Part shown: piece after piece, positions 7,457 to 15,800 of the stretch
How positions within the stretch are numbered: the stretch's first letter is position 1
Layout: every line of letters begins with the position of its first letter
NCBI GenBank assembly: GCA_014796735.1
Contig: JAAVIG010000006.1
Span: 1-21,883 of the forward strand
From: Oscillospiraceae bacterium
GTDB lineage: Bacteria; Bacillota; Clostridia; Oscillospirales; Ruminococcaceae
Direction of reading: 5' to 3'
DNA: 21,883 nt
The notes under the pieces: generated by a model
Database searches by the model: none
What the model was told of the DNA's origin: nothing
The model's input: the letters and a program-made list of their open reading frames with translations, nothing else
Program-made: the position numbers and the translations under genes

Positions 7457-7485
7457 TTGACAAACAGTGACAAATTCTGTATAAT
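7457..7485 (+). promoter_or_regulatory. Consensus SigA promoter for the three-gene membrane operon
   Basis: TTGACA (7457-7462), a 17-bp spacer and TATAAT (7480-7485): both hexamers and the spacing are at consensus. Transcription should start near 7492, giving a leader of about 165 bases before the ATG at 7658. Confidence 0.9.
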
Positions 7486-7491
7486 TAACAC

Positions 7492-7595
7492 GATAAAGCA
7501 AAATGCGGAAGTATATATGTCGAATTCTCCCGATAAGGGGGAATCGTTCGCGCGGTATCTGTGCATCGGCATTTTTTGCCGGTGCATTTTTTGTT
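7492..7595 (+). ncRNA. Structured leader ending in an intrinsic terminator (attenuator or small RNA candidate)
   Basis: Between promoter and first gene lie two hairpins. The first pairs ATTCTCCC with GGGGGAAT around 7523-7541. The second pairs TGCATCGGC (7562-7570) with GCCGGTGCA (7578-7586) around a T-rich loop and is followed by TTTTTTGTTTT, a full intrinsic terminator. Transcripts would therefore either stop near 7595 as a roughly 100-nt RNA or read through into the operon. No known riboswitch class was recognised. Just past it, TGTGACC occurs at 7606 and 7617, 11 bp apart. Confidence 0.5.
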
Positions 7596-7657
7596 TTGCA
7601 GCTCGTGTGACCGTATTGTGACCGAATTTTGCAAAAAAAATAAAGGAGTGTGTTCTT

Positions 7658-8539
7658 ATGTTTTGTACAAAATGCGGAAAAGAAATTCCCGAGGGCGGTG
7701 TGTGCAGCTGTTCTGCCGAGCAGCCCGCACAGCAGACACCCGTACAGCAGGCGGAGCCCGTTCAGCAAGTACAGCCCGTTCAAACCGGACAGTCTTCAAA
7801 GCTTCCCGACGGTCAGGCTATTGCCGAGAGCGCTAAAAAAGCCGCAAACGCCATTAAAAGCAGCCCCATATTCAGCGAGATCTTCGGCACTTTAAAGGGC
7901 GTTGTGATCTCTCCCGTGAAGCAGGTTTCCTCAAACGCGGCAAGAAACGATATACTTTGGATATTCCTGTCGGTGATCGAAGCACTGCTTATTGCCTTTT
8001 CTTCAACCACTCTTGTAAGAAGAAGCGTGTTTTCCGTTTTCGCCTCAATGGGTCTCGGAATCAAATACGGAGATTACTCAAAGGGCTTGAAGGAAGTCGG
8101 CGCTTCGGCTGTCAAGATGTACTTTATGAATCTTCTTGCCGCGGTGATCTGCATTGTGGTCGCAATTGCCGTTATCAAGCTGCTTATGGTGATCTGCAAA
8201 AAGAACGCTTCCTTCTTTGCGGTGGCAAACATGATAACTACCGCGTTCTTGCCCTTTACTATGCTGGTTACTGTCGGCGCGATCTTAAGCATGATCTATG
8301 CCCCTATCGGTCTCATTCTTACAGTGATCGCTTTCTTTACGCTGGCGGTTCTCGGCTATGTGGGTATTCAGAAGCTGGATAAATTTACGTCTTCGCCTTT
8401 CTGGCAGTATATAATTTGCACGGCTGTCATTCTCATTATTGCGGCGTCCTCGCAGGGCGTAATTCTCAACAGCATTGTTTCCGGCATTGTTGAAAGTGCT
8501 TTCGGCAGCCTTATGGGCGGCTTCGGCAGCTTTTTCTAA
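7658..8539 (+). CDS. Zinc-ribbon multi-pass membrane protein (Yip1-like topology), unknown function
   Basis: A 293-residue protein. Residues 1-18 (CTKCGK onward, then CSC) are a compact zinc-ribbon-like motif with cysteines at 3, 6, 16 and 18. Residues 23-48 are a Gln/Pro/Val-rich linker with QPVQQ-type repeats. From residue 100 on there are about five hydrophobic segments (near 103-123, 153-180, 187-210, 213-238 and 247-268), resembling the Yip1/DUF1282 membrane domain. It ends in a glycine-rich tail. AAAGGAG at 7642-7648 fixes the ATG at 7658. It is the first gene of an operon with a large lipoprotein and a small anchored protein, behind a leader carrying a terminator. The role is not known; a trafficking or envelope function would be a guess. 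Confidence 0.75.
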   Translation: MFCTKCGKEIPEGGVCSCSAEQPAQQTPVQQAEPVQQVQPVQTGQSSKLPDGQAIAESAKKAANAIKSSPIFSEIFGTLKGVVISPVKQVSSNAARNDILWIFLSVIEALLIAFSSTTLVRRSVFSVFASMGLGIKYGDYSKGLKEVGASAVKMYFMNLLAAVICIVVAIAVIKLLMVICKKNASFFAVANMITTAFLPFTMLVTVGAILSMIYAPIGLILTVIAFFTLAVLGYVGIQKLDKFTSSPFWQYIICTAVILIIAASSQGVILNSIVSGIVESAFGSLMGGFGSFF

Positions 8540-8563
8540 AATAAAAACAGGAGTTGTACTATT

Positions 8564-10504
8564 TTGAAACTAAGATCAAGATTAAAATACATAGCCGTTA
8601 TGATAACGGCGGCTCTGTGCCTTGTCCTTGCGGGCTGCGGCGCGACTGTGGACACGAGCTTTACCGCCGATTCCGATTTCAGCGGAAAGAGAGTTATGAC
8701 CTTGACGCTTTCCGAATCCAATCTTAAGGAATACGTTAAGGGCGGCGCATCGGCGATCGAAACCACTGTGAAAAAATACAAGCCCGACGCGCTTTCTTAC
8801 ACGTCCAAGAACAGCGGCGGCAGCTTGGTTTATGAGTTCACGCTGGAATTCAGCGGGATAGAGGATTACCGCAGCAAGGTTGAGGCGGTATTTGAAGCAA
8901 ATCCCAACAACAAGACCGAGTATAAGGTAGAGTATGAAAACGTAGACTCTCCCTTTAAATCCTCGTTGGCTTTCAGCGAGAATTTCACCTCGACCGATAT
9001 GTTCGGCTGGCTCACTTACGGACTTCAACAGGAAAATATCGTCAGCCACAGCTCTACGAGCGACTGGTATGAAACGGGCAGCAGCAAGCTTGTTATAGGC
9101 GGCAAGGAGTATTACGCAAGCAGCCGTTTGAGCATGTCCGATTCGGAAAGCAACTGCGCCGATGAGGTCAAGGTGGAGACCCGCTTTAATACCGCCGGCA
9201 AGGTTGAAAGAACCTTTACCTTTGTGTTTGATCAGAATACGGTCAGCGCACTGGAAGAAAAGGGCACGAAGCTTCATGATTATTTCTCGGCTTTGACAAG
9301 CGGAGCCGCTTTGACGGAAACCGAGGACGACTACGGCAGGGTAACGTACAAGCTCGAATTGGGCGAGCTTTCACCCGAGGAAATTTCTTCTAAAACCGCT
9401 CAGATACTTTTAGACGACAGCATTTCCTTCGGAATAACCGCCGCGGCTGTTCCCGCGTCAAACGGAGAGATGAAAATAACCGTTTCGGAGAAAATAAACG
9501 CCTCCGCGTATTTAAGATGGTCGTCGGGTAATATGGAGTGCACGTATTACATGCCCGACGGTACGAAGGTGTCAAGCGACAGCCCCGTTTATATGAACAG
9601 CCGCACGGACTACGACGGAAATACATACTTTTCTTATTACCCCGACGACGAGGCTTCGGAGCTTGTTTTTTCGTGGACTCCCAAGTTCGAAAGATACGGG
9701 GTAAACATGGGCCTTTCCGGCGATTCCCTTGATCTCTCGCTGAAAATGTCGTTTTCCGACACCATGAACGAAACGGCGCAGAGTATTCTTAAGGAAAAGC
9801 TTGAAAACTCCGTTGCGGACGGAATGAAGCTTTCCGATTTCAGTGAGGACGGCTATAAGGGCTACGAAATAAAATTCGATTCCAAAGACGCCGCGGAAAG
9901 CTATAAAAATTTCGTTTCTTATTACACGGGAAATAACGCGGAGCTTAATTTCTTCGCTTTACCCGCTTCAAACGGCTCTCCCTTTAAAAAGCAGAGCATG
10001 TACAGCATCTATCTGGACGTAAGAGCGATCTCGGGCAACACTCCCGTAGAGCTTACCTTCAACACTCCCATTGGCAAAACCGTTTATCTTACCGAGGGAA
10101 GCTTTAACGCCGACGATGAAAACCCCGTATTTACGGGTTCACTGTCCGTGACTCTTGTTTCCGAGGAAATAAATTTTGTGGGAGTTATCGTTGCTGTTCT
10201 TACTGCGGCGGCGTTTATCGGATTTGCGGTACTGGTGCTTGCCAACCTTAAGGCGTGGACGACTGAGCTTAAGACTGCTTCGGCTGCTGCCAAGACAAGG
10301 GCGGCGGAAAGAGCGGCGGCTGCTCAGGCTGCTGCGGCCGCACCCGCTGCACCCGTTCAAAATACGCCTGCACAGAGCGCACAAAACGCTTCTCCCGCGG
10401 CTAACGCTTCCGAGGCCGTAACGGCGAGCGTAAATACTGTAAACGCTTCGGAAAATACGGCGGCAGGTGAACAAAACGACAGCGAAGAGGAGGAGCTTAT
10501 ATGA
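8564..10504 (+). CDS. Large lipoprotein with a C-terminal membrane helix (TTG start)
   Basis: A 646-residue protein. Residues 1-25 are a lipoprotein signal peptide ending in the lipobox LAGC, with lipidation expected on Cys25. Residues 26 to about 530 are extracytoplasmic, Ser- and acid-rich, with repeated strand patterns. A transmembrane segment lies at about 536-560 (VGVIVAVLTAAAFIGFAVLV onward), then a cytosolic Ala-rich tail (about 565-620) ending in EEEEL. A lipid anchor at one end and a helix at the other is unusual. The start is TTG at 8564: AGGAG at 8549-8553 has correct spacing and the signal peptide starts immediately after. The first part (around residues 30-100) faintly recalls LppM-like domains; this is weak. 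It begins 24 bases after the zinc-ribbon gene and overlaps the next gene by 4 bases. Confidence 0.78.
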   Translation: MKLRSRLKYIAVMITAALCLVLAGCGATVDTSFTADSDFSGKRVMTLTLSESNLKEYVKGGASAIETTVKKYKPDALSYTSKNSGGSLVYEFTLEFSGIEDYRSKVEAVFEANPNNKTEYKVEYENVDSPFKSSLAFSENFTSTDMFGWLTYGLQQENIVSHSSTSDWYETGSSKLVIGGKEYYASSRLSMSDSESNCADEVKVETRFNTAGKVERTFTFVFDQNTVSALEEKGTKLHDYFSALTSGAALTETEDDYGRVTYKLELGELSPEEISSKTAQILLDDSISFGITAAAVPASNGEMKITVSEKINASAYLRWSSGNMECTYYMPDGTKVSSDSPVYMNSRTDYDGNTYFSYYPDDEASELVFSWTPKFERYGVNMGLSGDSLDLSLKMSFSDTMNETAQSILKEKLENSVADGMKLSDFSEDGYKGYEIKFDSKDAAESYKNFVSYYTGNNAELNFFALPASNGSPFKKQSMYSIYLDVRAISGNTPVELTFNTPIGKTVYLTEGSFNADDENPVFTGSLSVTLVSEEINFVGVIVAVLTAAAFIGFAVLVLANLKAWTTELKTASAAAKTRAAERAAAAQAAAAAPAAPVQNTPAQSAQNASPAANASEAVTASVNTVNASENTAAGEQNDSEEEELI

Positions 10505-10983
10505 GTAAAAAATCTATGATAAGCATGGCATTGGCGGCGGTTCTTCTGATCGCGGCTATCGTGCTGTCGATCGTGCTGTTCGGCGGTATTTCCACTCTTC
10601 CCGACGGGGCTAAGCAGTTTAAGAGCGTTGTAAACGGCTGCTCGAAAATGTCGGCGTCGGCGGTGCAAAGTAATTACGGACGTTCCTCTTTTTACAGCGC
10701 GCCGTCTTTGGTGGGCTGCGAGACAATTGACGATTATATGAAGTCCTGCGGGCTTAAATTCAGCTATATGAACGAGGAGGGCAATACCACTCAAAAAGTG
10801 TATTTTGTTTCTGCTTCCGAAAGTGATGAATTTGAGGATAGCTGGTTCACTCAGGATGAGTTCAGCTTTATTCAGGCTGTGGTTGGCGCGGATTATCTTA
10901 ATGCCGAGGGCGAGACTAAAACGGCTTATAGGGGATTTACCGTGGTTTGCAGTAAGAACGGCGGAATATTGGGTATTTCCTGA
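10501..10983 (+). CDS. Small membrane-anchored protein, last gene of the operon
   Basis: A 160-residue protein with an N-terminal hydrophobic helix (about residues 6-27, ISMALAAVLLIAAIVLSIVL) and an extracytoplasmic domain of about 130 residues. Three cysteines lie in that domain (NGCSKM, VGCET, KSCGL), and a fourth near the C-terminus (VVCSK) could allow disulfides. Aromatic strand segments such as FSYMNEE and KVYFVS suggest a small alpha/beta fold. Start and previous stop overlap as ATGA, and GAGGAGG lies just upstream, so translation is coupled to the lipoprotein, suggesting that the two act together. No family recognised. Confidence 0.75.
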   Translation: MSKKSMISMALAAVLLIAAIVLSIVLFGGISTLPDGAKQFKSVVNGCSKMSASAVQSNYGRSSFYSAPSLVGCETIDDYMKSCGLKFSYMNEEGNTTQKVYFVSASESDEFEDSWFTQDEFSFIQAVVGADYLNAEGETKTAYRGFTVVCSKNGGILGIS

Positions 10984-10995
10984 TAAATAAAAAAC

Positions 10996-11133
10996 AAAAA
11001 ATGAAAGCGGCGAAGCCGCAAATGTCTTTTTCGCTTCCTTTTTGCACTGCAAAAAGGAAGTGGGGTGTGGGGCAAAGCCCCACGAAGTGGATAATTACAA
11101 CGCACAAAGAAGCAGGCGAAGCCGCTGCTTCGG
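10996..11133. repeat. Left arm of a large composite inverted repeat
   Basis: Bases 10996-11064 are the exact reverse complement of 11317-11385 (69 bp, no mismatch by eye). 11065-11133 continues the match to about 11226-11315 with changes. The arm is itself a chain of hairpins: GCGGCGAAGCCGC; CTTCCTTTTTGCA with TGCAAAAAGGAAG; GTGGGGCAAAGCCCCAC; and GAAGCAGGCGAAGCCGCTGCTTC-type. It begins a few bases after the stop of the preceding gene. No open frame in it looks real. Confidence 0.85.
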
Positions 11134-11160
11134 ACGTTTGCATTTTACAGATAACAAAAA

Positions 11161-11218
11161 TACCCGTCAAAACCTTATTTTACCTTGGTTTTGACGGGTA
11201 TTTTGATTGAGTTTTTTA
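11161..11218. terminator. Bidirectional terminator at the centre of the inverted repeat
   Basis: TACCCGTCAAAACC (11161-11174) and GGTTTTGACGGGTA (11187-11200) form a perfect 14-bp stem with a 12-base loop. A T-rich tract follows on the plus side and an A-tract precedes it, so it can stop transcription from both the forward operon ending at 10983 and the reverse gene ending at 11478. Confidence 0.9.
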
Positions 11219-11225
11219 CTGCTCT

Positions 11226-11385
11226 TGAAGCGGCGGCTTCGCCTGCTTCTTTGTTGGTTGTAATTATTCACTATAGGGGGCTTTGCCCCCTCGCGGAGCT
11301 AAAGCTCCGCTTCACCCCCACTTCCTTTTTGCAGTGCAAAAAGGAAGCGAAAAAGACATTTGCGGCTTCGCCGCTTTCATTTTTT
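11226..11385. repeat. Right arm of the composite inverted repeat
   Basis: The inverted partner of 10996-11133. It carries the same hairpins in reverse order and one extra hairpin, CGGAGCTAAAGCTCCG (11294-11309), absent from the left arm. The outer 69 bp are identical to the left arm; the inner part has diverged. The 92 bases after it (11386-11477) are a pyrimidine-rich tract with repeated GCTTTTT and hold no gene I can see. Confidence 0.85.
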
Positions 11386-11477
11386 CTTTTTGCTTTTTTT
11401 TGCTTTTTGCTTTTTACAGCGCTTTTTGTTCGCTTCACAGCGTCCCGTTGATTATTAAAACCATGCTTTGATTTTCA

Positions 11478-12554
11478 TCACGCGTACGCGTCAAGAGTAC
11501 TGTCATCTACGCGGTTTAATCTTGCCGCCGCGACTTTTCCGCTGACGGTATTGCTATATATACCCTTAACAACATGAGCTTCCGCTCTCTGATAAGCGGG
11601 GTCGGCGGCGCTTTCATCTTCGGGCTCGTCTGTGCCGTTGATAGAACGGTTCGCGTCACCCAAGTTCTCCGCCTGATCCTTTTCTATTCCGCGGATATCC
11701 GATCTGAGCTTTGCGGCTTCCTCTTCCTTTGCTTCTACGGCAGCGCCGCGGTTTACCTCCCATATTTTTTCAAAATCGAGGGTGTATATCTTTTCATTTT
11801 TAGGGAAACGGCTTCTGATATTTTCGGCGGCTTCATCGTTCAAATCCTTGGTAACGTCCTGTATATTTGCTTCATCCTTGGACTTGGTGAATACGATCTC
11901 GTCCTCCGCGTTTGCGGTTTCCTCTATATCGGCACTGTCGGCGGGAGCGTTATTTTTGTCCTTTGCCGTTATGCCTGCGATGACAGTCCTGCTCACAAGC
12001 TTTGTGTCCTGCTCCGCCTGCTTTTCGAGAAGTCCCGCTTGGTTTTCCTTTCGGGCTGCGGCGCCCTGCTGTATCTCGGACAGCTTAACGGAGTTTGCGG
12101 CGGAAAGCATGGCGTTGCTTACGCCGGTGAGACCGTCGTCCTTTGTAAAGGTGTCGTACTTGGCTCTGCCGGTGTTTTTTGAAGTTTCCTCACTGTCGGG
12201 GACTTTAGCTGCCGACTGTTCCTCTTTTTCCTCTTCAAGCTCCTGCTGGCGCAGCTCTATACGGCGTTGGTTGAGCTGCTGAGTAAGCTCCGCCATTTGC
12301 TCTCTTACGCTTTGGGTAAGCTCTCCCTTGGTCTTCGCGTCCAAGCTGTCGTTTTCGGCTATGCTTTGTACGCGTTCTCTGAGGGTGTTTATTTGACTTT
12401 GAAGCCTTGTTACGGCGTTATCCTCTTCCTCGCCCTTGTTTTGGCTGTTGAATGTGAACACATTCGAGCTTGTTTTGGAGCTTCCGCTTTTGGCAAGTCC
12501 CGTCATGTGTCTTGCAGACTGGGCATTGGAGGTTATACCTGTTAAATGCATCAT
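11478..12554 (-). CDS. FlxA-like coiled-coil protein under a SigD promoter
   Basis: A 358-residue soluble, highly charged protein. Residues about 45-118 are a heptad-rich coiled coil (VTRLQSQINTLRERVQSI, then KTKGELTQSVREQMAELTQQ) matching the FlxA-like pattern: a pair of helices around a short DAKTK turn. The rest is acidic, Ala-rich and probably disordered, with no signal peptide. FlxA in Escherichia coli is a sigma-28-dependent gene of the flagellar regulon with unknown function; here a perfect SigD-type promoter lies just upstream, independently supporting a motility link. AAAGGAGG precedes the tandem ATG-ATG start, and the first has the better spacing. It is divergent from the giant surface protein gene and convergent with the lipoprotein operon. 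Biochemical role unknown. Confidence 0.72.
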   Translation of the reverse strand: MMHLTGITSNAQSARHMTGLAKSGSSKTSSNVFTFNSQNKGEEEDNAVTRLQSQINTLRERVQSIAENDSLDAKTKGELTQSVREQMAELTQQLNQRRIELRQQELEEEKEEQSAAKVPDSEETSKNTGRAKYDTFTKDDGLTGVSNAMLSAANSVKLSEIQQGAAARKENQAGLLEKQAEQDTKLVSRTVIAGITAKDKNNAPADSADIEETANAEDEIVFTKSKDEANIQDVTKDLNDEAAENIRSRFPKNEKIYTLDFEKIWEVNRGAAVEAKEEEAAKLRSDIRGIEKDQAENLGDANRSINGTDEPEDESAADPAYQRAEAHVVKGIYSNTVSGKVAAARLNRVDDSTLDAYA

Positions 12555-12626
12555 AATAATTTCCTCCTTTCCTCGAATATTCGAGACGCTGTGAACCGAA
12601 CAAAAAACAATATACTTACATCTATT

Positions 12627-12653
12627 ATATCGGCAGAAATAAGGAAAACTTTA
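12627..12653 (-). promoter_or_regulatory. SigD (sigma-28) promoter for the FlxA-like gene
   Basis: Read on the reverse strand: TAAA (12653-12650), 15 bases, GCCGATAT (12634-12627). This equals the Bacillus SigD/FliA consensus in both boxes and spacing. An overlapping TATAAT exists but has no SigA -35 (AAAGTT at the right place). The leader to the ATG at 12554 is about 65 bases. Confidence 0.85.
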
Positions 12654-12697
12654 GCTTTTTTCCGAAAATGTTTACGGCAAAATTTTCGGGAAAATAC

Positions 12698-12726
12698 TTG
12701 AAAAAAAGTTGATGTTATGATATACT
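12698..12726 (+). promoter_or_regulatory. SigA promoter and structured leader start for the giant surface protein
   Basis: TTGAAA (12698-12703), 17 bp, TATACT (12721-12726) with TGA just before the -10 (extended -10). The leader of about 125 bases has two hairpins: ATTGCCGT (12755-12762) with ACGGCAAT (12777-12784), and TCGGC with GCCGA (12803-12815). Neither matches a riboswitch I know. Confidence 0.75.
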
Positions 12727-12857
12727 TAATAATTGGAAAATACTAATGTTTTTTATTGCCGTTTCCCAGATATTTTACGGCAATACGCAGTGATAAAACA
12801 GGTCGGCTTGGCCGATAGATATATGAGCATGTATTCATCTTTGGAGGTGAGCTTTGC

Positions 12858-15800
12858 ATGAAGGGAATTTTTAGATCGGTGCGGAGCGGAGAGAGACTAA
12901 GGGCTTTAAGAACTCTTGCTGCCGTTTTGATAAGCTTAAGTATTGCGGCTTTTGCGCTGCCGAGCGCAGAGGGCGGTTTTGTAAGTGCTGCCGAAATATC
13001 CGGTGACGTCTCGGATTCGGACACTAATCCCGCTGACGAGTCCGAAGAGGACGGGGATAGCAATGAAGGCGGCGAAGATGTGGGCGAAGACGGTTCGGAC
13101 GATAACGACGGCGGCGAAGACAACGGCGAAACCGGCTCGGGCGATAATGACGGCGACGAAACTACCGACGAAAACGGCTCGGACGATAGTGACGGCGATG
13201 AAAATACCGACGAAACCGGCTCGGACGATAGTGACGGCGACGAAAATACCGACGAAAACGGCTCGGACGATAGCGACGGCGACGAAAACACCGACGAAAA
13301 CGACGCGGACGATAACGACGGTGCTGAAAATACCGACGAAACCGGCTCGGACGATAATGACGGCGACGAAAATACCGATGAAAGCGATTCGGACGATAAT
13401 GACGGCAATAACACGGTTTATATCGATACCGTCACATTCCCCGATGATATATTCAGAGCTTATGTAAGCGAGAATTTTGACGCGGACGGGGACGGCTGCC
13501 TTTCCGAGGAGGAGCTCGAGGCGGTTTTGTTTATCGATATAAGCGGCGGCTACGGCGCGGACGGCGGCGTTGCTTCTGTAGAGGGAATAGAGTATTTCTA
13601 CAGATTAAGCGACCTGTATTGTGCATATAACGAGCTTCTTACAGAAATCAATATCGGCGAAAACACCGCTTTGGCGATCTTGGACTGCTCCAATACGGGA
13701 ATAACCAAGCTTGACGTAAGCAATAACCTTGAGCTTACCTGCCTTATTTGCAGCGACACCCGTATTTCAAGGCTCGATTTAAGCGCCAACTCTGCTTTGA
13801 CTGTCTTGTACTGCAATAATACAAGGCTGGCTTATCTCGATCTCAGCGGAAATCCCGAGCTGACCGCGTTCGACGCTTCGGGCTGCGTATACGGCATCCC
13901 CTTGGACGCCGTGCAGTTCAACATGTACAGGATAGACGGCATCGATATGAGCAAGGTTTCGGAGGTGGAAAACACCGATTTCGACCCCTTGTCGGGCAGA
14001 CTTACCAACATATCGGGTGACGTAAAATTCAAGTATGAGTGCAGCGACAGATTCACCGTTTCCTTTACTCTTTCGCCTACGGGCGAGGACATGGAGTCGG
14101 AGATCGATCTTTACGACGCGCAGCTCATTTTAATGGATAACGGCTCGGCGGTCATTACGGAAGAGGGCTTTGTTCAGGGAAGCGAGGAGTTTGTTCCCTG
14201 GACGGGCAAATACCTTATCAAACAGTCCGATCCCACCGTTCCCGTTAACAGCACAATAACCGTCGAAAGCGGCGCGCATTACATAATTTTCGACAATGTA
14301 AACCTTTACTCCGACAGCGAGGTGTTCAAGGTAGGGGAACAAGCTACCGCCATTATTGACGGTCTCGGCGTAAATACGCTGACGGGAGAGACAGGCTGCG
14401 GAATTTATAACGGCGGCGTTTTGAGCATCGAGGGCGGCGAGTTTTCCGTTTTTGACTTCACGGAAAAGAACGGTATCAACAACTCGGCGGCTGTTAAGAA
14501 CCTCGGAAAGCTGATCGTGAACAAGGGAGCGGTTTTGTACGCTTCGGCTGAGCATATCGCCGAGGAAGAGACCGTTGTTACGGGCGACGCTCTTGTGGGC
14601 GGTATCACCAACTACGGCGTTACCGAGATATACGGCGGCGTTATAATCGTTTACGGCGAAAGCGGTATCGTTAATTACGGACAGATCACCGTCGAAGACG
14701 GAAATCTTACGGCAAAGGGCGACCATTTCGGAATTATAAGCATTATCGAGGACAGCTTCATCGAAATAAGCGGCGGCGACGTCGTTATGGCGGGCGGAAG
14801 CTACGGTATCGATGTATATAAAGGTATATTAAATTTATCCGGAGGAAATATCAAGACCTCGGGTAACAGAGTGGGTATTTGCGTTCATGAGGAAGCCGAA
14901 ATGACTATAAGCGGAGGCGCTATCCATACCGCCTGCGACTACGGTATCGAAAATTACGGCAAAATTCTCATAAGCGGCGGTATAATCACCGTAGGCGGCG
15001 ATGTTTACGATATTTACAGCGGCGAAAACGGCTCCTTTACCGTTTCGGGCGGCTCCATGAAGCTTGAACACCTTACGCTCAACACATATGCGCTTGTTTT
15101 AAGCCCCGACGGTATTCAGCTTGACTGTGAGATCTATGACACATTCCCCGAGGAAGGCATCACCTTTGAGCTGCCCGACGGCGGTATGTATACCTACGGA
15201 CTCAGCATTGAGGACTGCGACGAGGACGGACTTTATTACGTATGGAGACCTACTCACCGCATAGCGATAAATATCGTTAATTTCCCCGATGAGATATTCA
15301 GAAATTATGTGCAAACAAGCTTTGACCTTGACGGCGACGAATATTTGTCGGAGCGGGAGGTCAGGGAAGCGTTAAATATCTTCCTCAGCGGCAGCGGCGT
15401 TTCGTCGCTTGACGGTATCGAGTTCCTGACGAATCTGAGCATTTTGGAGTGCGGCTACAATCCGACTCTTACATTCATTGACGTAAGCGAAAACAAGGTT
15501 TTGACAAAGCTTATATGCAGCGGCACGGGAATAAGCTTTATCGATCTCTCCGAGAATACCGCCATTGTGGAGTTTGAAGCGGAGGACTGCGGATTTGAGA
15601 TTGATACGGAGGTCATGGAGATCGGGGAGATCAATCTCGGCGATATTGAGGGCTTGGATATTACACGGGTCTCCAATGTTGTCAATGCCGATTATGACGA
15701 TCTGATGGGTGTTCTTACCAATATCGGCGGAGATATTACGTATGAATACAGGTGCAGTGACGAGTATTCGATCGTAATTACGGTAAAGATACCGACTGAG

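Noticed and set aside
11001..11471. Several open frames through the composite inverted repeat
   Set aside because: They consist of translated hairpin repeats present on both strands, lack ribosome binding sites and show no protein features.
12727..12857. Possible cyclic-di-GMP riboswitch in the leader of the giant surface gene (contains ACGCAGTGA-like bases and two hairpins)
   Set aside because: The GNRA tetraloop, its receptor and the conserved core of the GEMM motif are not found; kept only as a structured leader.
13098..13391. Possible CRISPR array because of regular 42-bp repeats
   Set aside because: The units are contiguous without unique spacers and encode an in-frame acidic protein repeat.
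12743..13414. Reverse-strand open frame of 223 codons made of Ser/Pro repeats
   Set aside because: It is the antisense shadow of the 42-bp acidic tandem repeat, lacks a ribosome binding site and has only low-complexity content.
12985..13467. Second forward frame of 160 codons (Thr/Ala/Lys repeats) inside the giant gene
   Set aside because: It is a frame-shifted reading of the same tandem repeat; no start signal and no domain.
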